Numbered from the stretch's first letter, positions 1 through 7,417 are shown. The stretch: DNA of 9,138 nucleotides from Rubripirellula sp. (GCA_029287555.1 JARFQX010000844.1:1-9138), one strand, 5' to 3'. Notes: a model not told the origin generated them from the letters alone. Made by a program: numbers and translations.

Positions 1-62
1 AAATGTTTGGATCCGTGGCTTTGCGTCCCGCCTTCGCAGGCGGTTTGCCTTTGTCAAGGGAG
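1..62 (-). ncRNA. GEMM-I cyclic-di-GMP riboswitch aptamer, 5' half (cut by window edge)
   Basis: Read on the minus strand, this stretch carries the hallmark elements of the class I c-di-GMP aptamer in order. GGCAAACC lies at 49-42. A perfect 6-bp stem (28-33 with 38-43) is closed by a GCGA (GNRA) tetraloop at 37-34. GGGACGCAAAGCC follows at 29-17, then CACGGATCCAAAC, the start of the P3/tetraloop-receptor arm, running off the window at base 1. The base before CAAACC is G, the residue associated with c-di-GMP rather than cGAMP recognition in this family. The 3' half of P3 and the closing P1 strand lie outside, so completeness and the expression platform cannot be judged. The regulated gene must lie to the left, transcribed leftward. 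The match is by eye from family knowledge; a covariance-model search would settle it. Confidence 0.85.
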
Positions 63-112
63 CAAGGCTGACCGGTACTCACCATCTCGAACGTCGATTG
101 GTTTGCACCGGC

Positions 113-135
113 AGCGGATCGAACGCCGATCCGCT
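113..135. other. 8-bp perfect inverted repeat (hairpin or operator) upstream of the riboswitch
   Basis: AGCGGATC (113-120) and GATCCGCT (128-135) are perfect inverted complements around a 7-base loop. No T-run follows on either strand, so this is not an obvious intrinsic terminator. It sits about 50 bases upstream of the minus-strand aptamer, and would be a leader hairpin if the transcript starts farther right. Alternatively it is a protein-binding dyad. Confidence 0.4.
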
Positions 136-148
136 CACATCTAAAGCA

Positions 149-176
149 AACCTATGACAGAAACCCCCGCAGTCAA
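149..176 (-). promoter_or_regulatory. Weak sigma70-like promoter candidate for the riboswitch transcript
   Basis: On the minus strand, TTGACT (176-171) and TAGGTT (154-149) are separated by 16 bases, placing a start near 140. The leader would then run through the 113-135 hairpin into the aptamer at about 60. The -35 box is good and the -10 box is poor. Planctomycete promoters are poorly conserved, so this is a positional suggestion only. Confidence 0.25.
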
Positions 177-335
177 AGAAAGCCGATCGAAGAAGCGATG
201 AGGGTGGGGAAGCCTGTCCGATTGCAGCGATGTTAGGGTTCAAGGCGGCCGTTCACCCCATCTAGGTGACTCAAGAACCCACACATCCGCGGTGGTGAAT
301 GCAGGTCCGCGTAAGCCTGCACGCTTCTTTAGATG

Positions 336-357
336 TTGACCGGAAGCGCTGGGTCAA
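336..357. promoter_or_regulatory. Dyad TTGACC-N10-GGTCAA, possible operator
   Basis: A perfect 6-bp inverted repeat has its half-sites one helical turn apart (centre-to-centre 16 bp), and the spacer contains a further AGCGCT palindrome at 345-350. The same TGACC/GGTCA half-sites recur in the opposite arrangement at 527-544 (GGTCA-N8-TGACC). Both lie upstream of the oxidoreductase gene. Size and symmetry suit a dimeric regulator, but half-sites this short can occur by chance. Confidence 0.25.
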
Positions 358-678
358 TGCCATCTTGGGGAGGCGTGTTTCCAAATAGCATCGCGCGTTG
401 CCAGAGCTCTTCCTTGATAAGTCTTGGTTACGATCTACCGGAGAGAGATGGCTGCTTCGAAATTCGAAGATTTTCTTGCCATCTTTCGCTGACGCTGGCC
501 CCCTCGTATTCGAGGATTCCCCGGCGGGTCAATCGATCGTGACCGGTGGAGCTCGATTGCTTGAATGGCCCGCCCCGATCCATCACAATTCATCCGGGCT
601 TTGACGGCCGTGCGTTCCATTCGGCTCGACGTGGGCTAGTGGTTGGTCGCTTCTTCCTTCTTCGCAGAGATTCTTCTA

Positions 679-1968
679 ATGAGACCGACGATCACTCGCC
701 GCACCGCGATGGAATCGACATTGTTGACGGGCGCATGCCTGATTCACAGTTTCACCAAGTCGAAAGTTTTCGGTCAGGACACGCCCAATGAGAAGCTCAA
801 CCTTGCTTGCATCGGCGTGGGCGGTCGAGGGGCTGCCAACGTCAAGGGTGTCTCTGGTCAAAACCTGGTTGCCTTCGTCGATGTTGACGAGAAGCGAGCG
901 GCACCCTCGTATTCGAAATTCCCCAATGTGCGTCGCTTTACCGACTACCGAGAGATGTTTGACGCTGTGGGGAGCCAGTTGGATGGAGTGGTGATCAGTA
1001 CACCGGATCATCACCATTTCCATCCTGCCTATGCGGCGATGCAATTGGGATTGCATGTCTATCTTGAAAAACCTCTGGCGCACAATCTTTGGGAGACCAG
1101 GACGCTGACGGATTTGGCTCGCAGGAAACAACTGGCGACTCAACTTGGCGCCCAGCGGCACGCGATGCAGAACATGCACCGAGTGGTGGAATTGGTGCAA
1201 AGTGGTGCGATTGGAACGGTCAAGGAGGTTCACTGTTGGATTGGGGGAGACCGCGGCATGCCCCCGTTGCCAACCGAAACACCTCCGGTACCGAGCGGGC
1301 TCGATTACGATCTCTGGGTGGGACCTGCCAAGTACCGTCCCTACCATCCGTCATTTTGCCCTTATGGCTGGCGATTCTGGTGGGACTACGGCACCGGAGA
1401 GACGGGGAACTGGGGATGTCACATTCTTGATATCCCGTTTTGGGCGCTCGGTCTTAAGTATCCGAGTCGGGTCGACGCCACCGGTCCTCCTCGTGACCCC
1501 GCTCGTACACCAAAGTCGATGCACGTCACCTATCGATTCGACCAGACCGATCAAGGCTCGGGTGTCGATCTTCACTGGTACCACGGGCAACCCGAGATTT
1601 TGGGAAAAGAGAATTTGCCCGGAAAAGGGAACAACACGCTGTTCATCGGGGATGGTGGCATGTTGCTTTGTGGATTCAATCAGAAGCAACTGTTGCCGGA
1701 GGATTCGTTCGTCGATTTCGACACGCCCGATCCATTCATTCCCGACTCTCCAGGGTTTCACCAGGAGTGGATTGATGCCTGCAAGGGTGGACCGCCGGCG
1801 ACCTGTGATTTCGGCTACTCCGGTCCGCTCGCGGAAGCCGTGCTGTTGGGAAACGTTGCCTATCGAGGCGGCGGCTTTAACTGGAACGCACCGTCACTCG
1901 AGACATTGGGGAACGAGAACTCCCAACGGTTGATTCGCGAAGAGTATCGATCCGGTTGGCAGGTTTGA
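679..1968 (+). CDS. Tat-exported Gfo/Idh/MocA family oxidoreductase
   Basis: Predicted 429-residue NAD(P)-dependent oxidoreductase of the glucose-fructose oxidoreductase / inositol dehydrogenase / MocA superfamily, probably acting on a sugar or polyol; the substrate cannot be read from sequence. The N-terminus has a twin arginine (R7-R8) followed by a hydrophobic stretch, suggesting Tat export with bound cofactor. The Rossmann fold starts at about residue 40 with the nucleotide loop GVGGRG (46-51). The family EKP motif is at 130-132 (Lys131 being the usual catalytic lysine). The C-terminal sheet domain carries WWDYGTGETGNWGCHILD, with His248 and Asp251 at the usual active-site place. ATG 679 was chosen because it places the Arg pair near the terminus and has a weak AGAGA Shine-Dalgarno 8 bases upstream. 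An in-frame TTG at 643 would add 12 residues, and a TAG at 637-639 blocks further extension. The family is certain; the substrate is unknown. Confidence 0.9.
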   Translation: MRPTITRRTAMESTLLTGACLIHSFTKSKVFGQDTPNEKLNLACIGVGGRGAANVKGVSGQNLVAFVDVDEKRAAPSYSKFPNVRRFTDYREMFDAVGSQLDGVVISTPDHHHFHPAYAAMQLGLHVYLEKPLAHNLWETRTLTDLARRKQLATQLGAQRHAMQNMHRVVELVQSGAIGTVKEVHCWIGGDRGMPPLPTETPPVPSGLDYDLWVGPAKYRPYHPSFCPYGWRFWWDYGTGETGNWGCHILDIPFWALGLKYPSRVDATGPPRDPARTPKSMHVTYRFDQTDQGSGVDLHWYHGQPEILGKENLPGKGNNTLFIGDGGMLLCGFNQKQLLPEDSFVDFDTPDPFIPDSPGFHQEWIDACKGGPPATCDFGYSGPLAEAVLLGNVAYRGGGFNWNAPSLETLGNENSQRLIREEYRSGWQV

Positions 1969-1989
1969 CCCCAGGGTTTTGATCCCAGG
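1962..1989. repeat. 14-bp imperfect tandem duplication across the convergent gene junction
   Basis: Units 1962-1975 (GGTTTGACCCCAGG) and 1976-1989 (GTTTTGATCCCAGG) match at 12 of 14 positions. The first contains the oxidoreductase stop TGA (1966-1968). The second reaches to three bases from the stop of the converging dehydrogenase gene (1992-1994). Nothing resembling a terminator is present in this gap. Confidence 0.6.
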
Positions 1990-1991
1990 AT

Positions 1992-4900
1992 TCAATCCGA
2001 CGCTTGCGAAACAGACGCGGGAGGAAGCGCAACCTGAGTTGGATGGCGTAGGTATCCAATCAGATCCCCGATCTGATCCAAGGAAAGGGAGTCGAGCAGA
2101 CCGTCGGGCATCGGTGATTGATCGGTCACCTTGCGAGACTGAATCCACTCCTTGTCAAGCGTCAACTGCTCGGTTGCGGTCTGAACGGTGATCGTCCGAT
2201 CTGTTTCCTCGGTCACCAGGCCGTTGAGAATGCGAGCGTCGTCCGTGAGCAAGACGGTCATCCGATAGTCCTTGTCGACGACGCTGCTGGGGTCCACGAT
2301 ATTGCTCAGGAGATAGTCCAGATTGCTGCGATTGCCTCCGGTCAAATCGGGTCCTACTTTGGCGCCTTCCCCGTAGAGCCGGTGACAGTTCTGGCAAAGC
2401 TTGACAAAGAGTGCCCTTCCCTGGCTCTTGTTGGCATGGCTGGCATCGACCAGTGTTTTCTTGAGCGACTCGATCCGCTTGAGTTTCTCTTCGGGAGTGT
2501 CTCGGACCTCACCCCATACCTGACTTAGCCGTCGGCTCATCACCTCGTCGCCAAAGCTGTGGATCTGCCTGACCTGATACGCGGAAAGGTCTTCTCGCGG
2601 GATCTTCCCCGCCTGGATTGCATCAACCAACGCTTCGGCGAAGGACGGTCGTGATGCCAGGATCGAGATGACTTGAGGTCGAAACGGTCCACGGAATCTC
2701 CGGTATCGACCGACAAGAAGCTTTCCGATTTCGGGATCATTGAAGATCGAGAGTCCACGCGCCGCGGTGACATTCAAGTGCGGGTCGCTGAGCAAGGACT
2801 CACAAATCGCGCGCAAATCCTCGGGCCGACTTTGAATCAGAGCATTGAGTGCTGAAAGACGGATTTCAGGCGCAGCATCCGTCTCACCTTCGAGCATGCG
2901 TTTCAAATCCTCCATCGCCCGGCCGTCTCCAAACACAACGCTCAACTCGGTGACCAGCGAGTCGGTTTCGGCATCTCTTGCAGCAACCAAGCGGTCCCAG
3001 TTGGCCGGCTTCTCGGCCCGTCGCCACCCTTTGAGACCCTCGCTCATTCCCGTCAAAATGGTTGCTCGGAGATCCTCTCGATTCACCGCGACGTCCAGAA
3101 GTTGATTCAATGCGGCGGGATGATTCTCGATCCGTTCGGCCAAGCAACGTGAGATCAGGCGAAGGGTGGTCGGCATCCGGCAGTCGGCCGCGACGTCGAC
3201 CAGCTTGGCGGGCGTTTCGTCGGCCACCGGGGTCAAGCCATACCAGATCATCAATGGCAGGTTGTGATCCCCGGCATCTTCTTCGCGACTCACCAAGGCC
3301 TTTGCTAGTTCGCTGCGGTGATCGACCGGCAGACGCTGAAGAGTGGAGGCCAGCGCCAGTCTCACCAGCGCCGACTGATCCTCTCGCGCAGCACGAACAA
3401 ACCGCGGCATCCAAGCGTCGCATGCCTGACGGATTGTCGGCGCCCGAACCGGCGACGAAAAAGCTGGACCGAGGGCGTCATCGATGGTCCAGTCCTCCGA
3501 GATCAGTCGAATTGCCCAGGTGCGCACGTGTTCGTTCGCATGTGCCATCAGATGTCTTAGCTGCTCTTCCCCCAACGCTCCCACAACATGCAGGGAAAGC
3601 AATGATTGGACCAGCAATCTTGAGTCGGCCGATGAGTCCTGGAACATCGCATTGAGCCGATCGACGGCGGGCGACATTTCGATGCCATGTTGGTGGCGTC
3701 GCGCGAGTTCCAGGCGAGCCTGACGAACAAACCAATCGTTGGACCCGCGATGGGCTTCGGAAAGTTGGGGGAGCGACCACTCCTTCAAGTCACCGGGAGC
3801 ATCGCCGGTGTCCTCCACACCTCGGTAGCGAATCTTGTAGATTCGGCCACTGGTACGATGGACCCCGGTGTGCTCGTGGCACTCGCCCGCATCGCTCCAG
3901 TCCAAGACAAAGACGGCTCCATCGGGACCGCTGCTCAATTCCATGCCACGAAACCACGGATCAGCGGCGATCAAGAAATCATCATCGTGGTTGGCGACGT
4001 ATCCACTTCCCTCCCTCAGCAGCGTTTCCTGATTGGCTCGGCGACCGTGGAAATTGAGAGTGAACAGGTTTCCGCGGTAGCGTTCCGGCCAGTTGTCCCC
4101 TTGGTAAATCATGGTTCCACTGTGGGCATGTCCGCCGCCGTACGAATTCGCCGCTCCGTCGCGGGAATCCGTCCAACTCTGGCCGGTGTCGAAGTGCCAA
4201 TGGTCGGCATGGAAGTCGATTAATTCATACGTGAGTCGATTTGGATCGAGCGTAAACGGGCGGGTGAAGTGGGCGCCCGGTATCAGATGCCACAGGTGCC
4301 CGTTGACGGTGTTCACAAAAAAAGCTTCGCCGACGCCATTCCAATCGTGACCCCACGGATTCGTTGTGCCCGTGGTTAACACCTCCACGGAACGACGCTG
4401 CGGATGATAACGCCAAATACCACCTTCCAGCGCCAAACGTTCGTGATCGGGTGAGTCAGGTATGCCAATTCGACCGGGGCACGATCCGCCGCAACGGCCG
4501 TAAAGCCAACCGTCGGGTCCAAAGCGGAGACCGTTGGCGAAGTTATGATAGTTCTGTTCAGCGACATGAAACCCATCCAGGACGACTTCGCCTTCCGAGT
4601 CGGGGACATCGTCATGGTTGCGATCGGGAAGGAAGATTAGCTTAGGCGGACACATCAGCCAGACGCCGTCAAGGCCGACTTCAATGCCCGTCAACATTTG
4701 GACGTTGTCGGTGAATACCGTCCGATTCTCGAAATGGTCCCCGCTGGTGTTGTCGTAGATCACAACGCGATCGCGAAGGTCGAGTTGGAACCGTTGCTCG
4801 CGTTCGGCGTACGTGTAGTTCTCAGCCACCCAGAGTCGACCTTTCGAGTCCCAAGCCATCGCGATCGGATTCTGGACGTCGGGTTCCGCGGCAAACACGC

Positions 4901-5063
4901 TCGTCGAAAATCCCTCGGGCAACTCCATCGTCGCCGCGGCTGTTGACGGGGTCATTAAACCGCGTTCGTCGATCGGCTCGGTATTGAATGGCTTGGGGAA
5001 ATCGGCGAGGACGAGCTGGGAAAACGACAGGATCGCGACGATCAAAGGACAGGCTCGATGCAT
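1992..5063 (-). CDS. PVC-type secreted dehydrogenase with HEAT-like repeats and C-terminal c-type haem domain
   Basis: Predicted 1023-residue exported protein. Residues 1-20 form a signal peptide (hydrophobic core, cleavage after VLA). Residues about 40-415 match the Planctomycete/Verrucomicrobia 'putative membrane-bound dehydrogenase' beta-propeller (LPEGFSTSVFAAEPDVQNP, MAWDSKGRLWVAENYTY, GPDGAVFVLDWSDAGECHEHTG), related to soluble PQQ sugar dehydrogenase-like propellers. Residues about 430-840 are alpha-helical, HEAT-like. The C-terminal domain has one haem-attachment site, CQNCH at 890-894 (DNA 2382-2396), followed by GPDLTGG and a VDPSSVVDKDY segment typical of the Pirellula/Verrucomicrobium haem-binding family. 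A role in envelope electron transfer from a carbohydrate is inferred; no substrate is known. ATG 5063 was preferred over an in-frame TTG at 5105 because it starts right at the signal peptide; neither has a clear Shine-Dalgarno. The gene lies downstream of the hydrolase on the same strand. Confidence 0.92.
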   Translation of the reverse strand: MHRACPLIVAILSFSQLVLADFPKPFNTEPIDERGLMTPSTAAATMELPEGFSTSVFAAEPDVQNPIAMAWDSKGRLWVAENYTYAEREQRFQLDLRDRVVIYDNTSGDHFENRTVFTDNVQMLTGIEVGLDGVWLMCPPKLIFLPDRNHDDVPDSEGEVVLDGFHVAEQNYHNFANGLRFGPDGWLYGRCGGSCPGRIGIPDSPDHERLALEGGIWRYHPQRRSVEVLTTGTTNPWGHDWNGVGEAFFVNTVNGHLWHLIPGAHFTRPFTLDPNRLTYELIDFHADHWHFDTGQSWTDSRDGAANSYGGGHAHSGTMIYQGDNWPERYRGNLFTLNFHGRRANQETLLREGSGYVANHDDDFLIAADPWFRGMELSSGPDGAVFVLDWSDAGECHEHTGVHRTSGRIYKIRYRGVEDTGDAPGDLKEWSLPQLSEAHRGSNDWFVRQARLELARRHQHGIEMSPAVDRLNAMFQDSSADSRLLVQSLLSLHVVGALGEEQLRHLMAHANEHVRTWAIRLISEDWTIDDALGPAFSSPVRAPTIRQACDAWMPRFVRAAREDQSALVRLALASTLQRLPVDHRSELAKALVSREEDAGDHNLPLMIWYGLTPVADETPAKLVDVAADCRMPTTLRLISRCLAERIENHPAALNQLLDVAVNREDLRATILTGMSEGLKGWRRAEKPANWDRLVAARDAETDSLVTELSVVFGDGRAMEDLKRMLEGETDAAPEIRLSALNALIQSRPEDLRAICESLLSDPHLNVTAARGLSIFNDPEIGKLLVGRYRRFRGPFRPQVISILASRPSFAEALVDAIQAGKIPREDLSAYQVRQIHSFGDEVMSRRLSQVWGEVRDTPEEKLKRIESLKKTLVDASHANKSQGRALFVKLCQNCHRLYGEGAKVGPDLTGGNRSNLDYLLSNIVDPSSVVDKDYRMTVLLTDDARILNGLVTEETDRTITVQTATEQLTLDKEWIQSRKVTDQSPMPDGLLDSLSLDQIGDLIGYLRHPTQVALPPASVSQASD

Positions 5064-5159
5064 GACTGGACAAAGCTGGTGGGCAGGAAGCGGCGAAGGG
5101 AACAAATAGTTTAAACCTGGCGCCGAGCGAGTGCCGCCCGTGCGAGGTCTCTTTATCCT

Positions 5160-7373
5160 CTACTCATCGAGCAACCAGGCGAGTGCTGAGTCCTTGATGT
5201 CCCGGGATTCAGATGAACGAAGGTTGGGCGATGCGCTCGCCGCCGCATAGGCGGCCGCCGTGAGTTCGGGCAACGTGGGTTCTCCCAACACCATCAGAGC
5301 GTGAGGGGCTCGCAGCGCAAGGAGCGCGGGAAGATCACCGTACTTGACCGCTCCAGGTACGAACTGGGGATCTTTGTATCCGTCAACGTCTGCGAAGCGA
5401 AAGTGATCGGTGACCAAGATCGCGCGGTTGATCAATGGACCTGCCAAGGCTGCGGCGGGTGCGGCCCAGGAGGCCGATGGGCCAGTCGCCAGCAGATTCA
5501 CCGAACGCTTGTCTCCAGGGACCGCGGCATCTCTTGCCTGAGCATCCGACTTCACGGCGTGGGCGATCACGGTCATCAGATCAGCGCATCGTTCGGCAAC
5601 AAGCGTCCTGTTGTACGCGAAGGTAAAGGCTGAGTAGGAGCGTTCATCGTCGACCAGTCGCTGCCTACCTTCGTTCGATTGGTCACCCCATTCGCCCTGC
5701 CGCATCAGATCCGGCAGCATCACGGCGGCGCCCCGTTCGACTAAGTCGGCAAGTATCTCGGAAGGGTTACCCCGGTCGTCAAAGGCGGCGTCTTTGCCCT
5801 CGCCCGCTGTCCAGATGACGGTCGATGTCGGTTCGGTCCGTGAGCTTTGCAGCGTCAGCAACGGAAGCTCGCAGCCGCGACGATGGCTCATCAGCAAGCC
5901 TCGTGAGAGACGGATGCCGTCACGTGTCTCGGTACCCAGCGAAACGTGCTGAACATCGTTGGGCAAGCCTTGGTCAAAAACAATCTGCCATGCAGTTCCG
6001 TGGGACTCGTGAAACGCTCGCAGTGTTTCCTCATCGACTGGAATTCTCGCGTTCAAGAGGCCGCGAGCCTGTTCGTCGAACCAGCGACAGACGGCCCGTT
6101 CATGGTCGATTCCCACGTTCTTGGGCTGCGGATGTTCCTCGTCCCACACGGATGTCTCCGATTCGGTGAGCGGAACAAAGTTTTGCTCGATGACGGGATC
6201 GTCCAGGCCAAGCTCTAAATGCCGATTCATCCACTGATACATCGTCGCCCGTGCGATGTAGTTGTAGTTGTGTTTGAAATTCAACATCGGTCGGCAATAG
6301 ACGTCTTTTTCGTTACCGACCATGGCGTAGAGCCATTTCAGCTGCGGATAGCCATCGGTCATCATGTCGCGGGTCCAATCGTCTGCAGCTGTCATCGCTT
6401 GGGGACGCGGCGCGAACAGGGCAGCCAGTTCCACGTTGCCCGTATCGATTCTCAGCAGGTTGCAGTTTTCGCAGTAGCAGCCGCCCTGCATCGCCGTGGA
6501 GACCATGCCGTTTGGAAAGGAGACTTTGATTCGATCGTCGATGGCACCGAGCAGGATGGATTGCGTGCCGCCGCCACTGCCTCCCGTTACCGCCAAGCGA
6601 TCGGGGTCCACGTCCGGAAGAGACGCGAGAAAATCCAGGGCGCGAATTGCATTCCAGGTCTGCAACCCCATGATCGACTGCAGCCGCAGGTCCGCTTCGC
6701 GACTGAAGAACACCCAACCGGCCTCGCTGGGCTCGAGCTCTTCCGGCCGCGGGTCCTTGTGGCGATGCGCGACTTCGAACGGGATCTGGATGGAGTCGGC
6801 GTAACCCAGCATGTCAAAGATAAACGAGACGCAGCCCATCCGCGCCAACTGGGCGCACCGGGCAAGCTTTGGGGTCTGTCCCGACTCTCGAAAGTGCTCG
6901 CCTCCTTGAGCGAGTTGCGCCTCGATTTCCGCGTCCGTCAATCGCTGCATTCGCCCTCCATGACCATGCGGGCAGAGCACCCCGGCAGACGGGGCGTTGG
7001 GGGGATCGCTCGGACGGAACAGCAAGCCGGTGACATAGTGTCCGGGCAGGCTTTCGAAAAAGACCTTCTCGACGGTAAAGCCCTCACGCTCGGATTTACC
7101 GAAGATCACCGGCTTGATCTCGCCCCTTTCCGGCATCGGCCAAAGACCCGTTGCGACCAGGACCCGATTTCTCAACAGCTCGGCGCGTTGGTGCCACTGA
7201 GCCACATCGTCGGGCACGACGAAGGGGAAATGGTCATTGAGTGTCTTGGGAGGACCGAGCCGCAAGTCGTTGGAGCTTTCGTCCGACTGCCTGACACGGG
7301 GCGCCTCGCCACAAACCGTCGTCAAGACAGCCAGCCCAAACACAACAGCGATTTTGATGCGCACGCCTTTCAC
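5160..7373 (-). CDS. Secreted tandem alpha/beta hydrolase, acetylxylan-esterase-like
   Basis: Predicted 737-residue exported hydrolase. Residues 1-22 look like a signal peptide (cleavage after VCG). The first hydrolase domain (about 40-400) has the oxyanion-region PHGHGG (135-140), the nucleophile elbow GGSGG with Ser266, Asp332 in ADDW, and His368 in FKHNYN, giving a complete Ser-Asp-His set. Conserved planctomycete-family segments APRPQAMTA and CENC surround it. The second half (about 480-737) repeats the fold, but its elbow reads GPSAS (Ser633, last Gly lost) and no matching His is visible, so it is probably non-catalytic. Ester (for example acetyl) removal from a polysaccharide is inferred from the family, not proven. 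GTG 7373 is the longest start, since an in-frame TGA lies just upstream (7379-7381). GTG 7364 has a better AGGTG Shine-Dalgarno and may be the true start (734 residues). A 96-bp gap separates it from the dehydrogenase downstream. Confidence 0.88.
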   Translation of the reverse strand: MKGVRIKIAVVFGLAVLTTVCGEAPRVRQSDESSNDLRLGPPKTLNDHFPFVVPDDVAQWHQRAELLRNRVLVATGLWPMPERGEIKPVIFGKSEREGFTVEKVFFESLPGHYVTGLLFRPSDPPNAPSAGVLCPHGHGGRMQRLTDAEIEAQLAQGGEHFRESGQTPKLARCAQLARMGCVSFIFDMLGYADSIQIPFEVAHRHKDPRPEELEPSEAGWVFFSREADLRLQSIMGLQTWNAIRALDFLASLPDVDPDRLAVTGGSGGGTQSILLGAIDDRIKVSFPNGMVSTAMQGGCYCENCNLLRIDTGNVELAALFAPRPQAMTAADDWTRDMMTDGYPQLKWLYAMVGNEKDVYCRPMLNFKHNYNYIARATMYQWMNRHLELGLDDPVIEQNFVPLTESETSVWDEEHPQPKNVGIDHERAVCRWFDEQARGLLNARIPVDEETLRAFHESHGTAWQIVFDQGLPNDVQHVSLGTETRDGIRLSRGLLMSHRRGCELPLLTLQSSRTEPTSTVIWTAGEGKDAAFDDRGNPSEILADLVERGAAVMLPDLMRQGEWGDQSNEGRQRLVDDERSYSAFTFAYNRTLVAERCADLMTVIAHAVKSDAQARDAAVPGDKRSVNLLATGPSASWAAPAAALAGPLINRAILVTDHFRFADVDGYKDPQFVPGAVKYGDLPALLALRAPHALMVLGEPTLPELTAAAYAAASASPNLRSSESRDIKDSALAWLLDE

Positions 7374-7398
7374 CTGTATTCAAGAGGTGGATCTCGTT

Positions 7399-7417
7399 GA
7401 TGCTTCCGCGAAGCGTC
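7399..7417. other. 8-bp hairpin in the hydrolase/nagB divergent region
   Basis: GATGCTTC (7399-7406) pairs with GAAGCGTC (7410-7417) through eight pairs, one of them G-T, around a 3-base loop. It lies 26 bp from the hydrolase GTG, in what would be its leader or promoter. It could be an RNA hairpin or an operator dyad; no T-run follows. Confidence 0.35.

Larger units (their letters stand above)
63..678. other. Long divergent intergenic region without a convincing gene
   Basis: No frame here gives a protein with recognisable family features; the short open frames are low quality and overlap one another. The stretch separates a leftward riboswitch-controlled gene (off window) from the rightward oxidoreductase. 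It contains several short dyads: GGGTTC/GAACCC (236-241 with 275-280) enclosing TCACC/GGTGA (253-257 with 265-269); TGCAGG/CCTGCA (300-305 with 316-321); TTGACC/GGTCAA (336-341 with 352-357); CCTCG/CGAGG (502-506 with 511-515); and GGTCA/TGACC (527-531 with 540-544). These could be operator sites or parts of an untranslated leader or small RNA. No tRNA or rRNA was recognised. Confidence 0.5.

Noticed and set aside
145..170. Plus-strand GCAAACC at 146-152 as a second GEMM aptamer
   Set aside because: The required stem-tetraloop and GGGACGCAAAGCC do not follow.
236..280. tRNA-like GGGTTCAA segment
   Set aside because: No acceptor, D or anticodon stems can be built around it.
333..620. Small open frames in the left intergenic region (69, 68 and 61 residues)
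   Set aside because: They overlap each other on both strands, have atypical composition, and show no Shine-Dalgarno or motif.
501..924. Shared 13-base string CCCTCGTATTCGA plus ATTCCCC at about 501 and 903, suggesting a degraded duplicate of the oxidoreductase gene
   Set aside because: A single 13-base exact match is about what chance gives in a window of this size, and the flanking translations do not align.
676..1347. Minus-strand 223-codon frame within the oxidoreductase gene
   Set aside because: It overlaps a well-supported Gfo/Idh/MocA gene and shows no protein family features.
5064..5159. Intrinsic terminator between the hydrolase and dehydrogenase genes
   Set aside because: No stable GC stem with a T-run is visible on the minus strand, so the two may be co-transcribed, but this is not shown.
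6219..7400. Long plus-strand open frame (393 codons) opposite the hydrolase gene
   Set aside because: It is antisense to a clearly recognised gene, is rich in Arg/His/Gln with no domain pattern or signal, and is the kind of shadow frame expected in GC-rich coding DNA.
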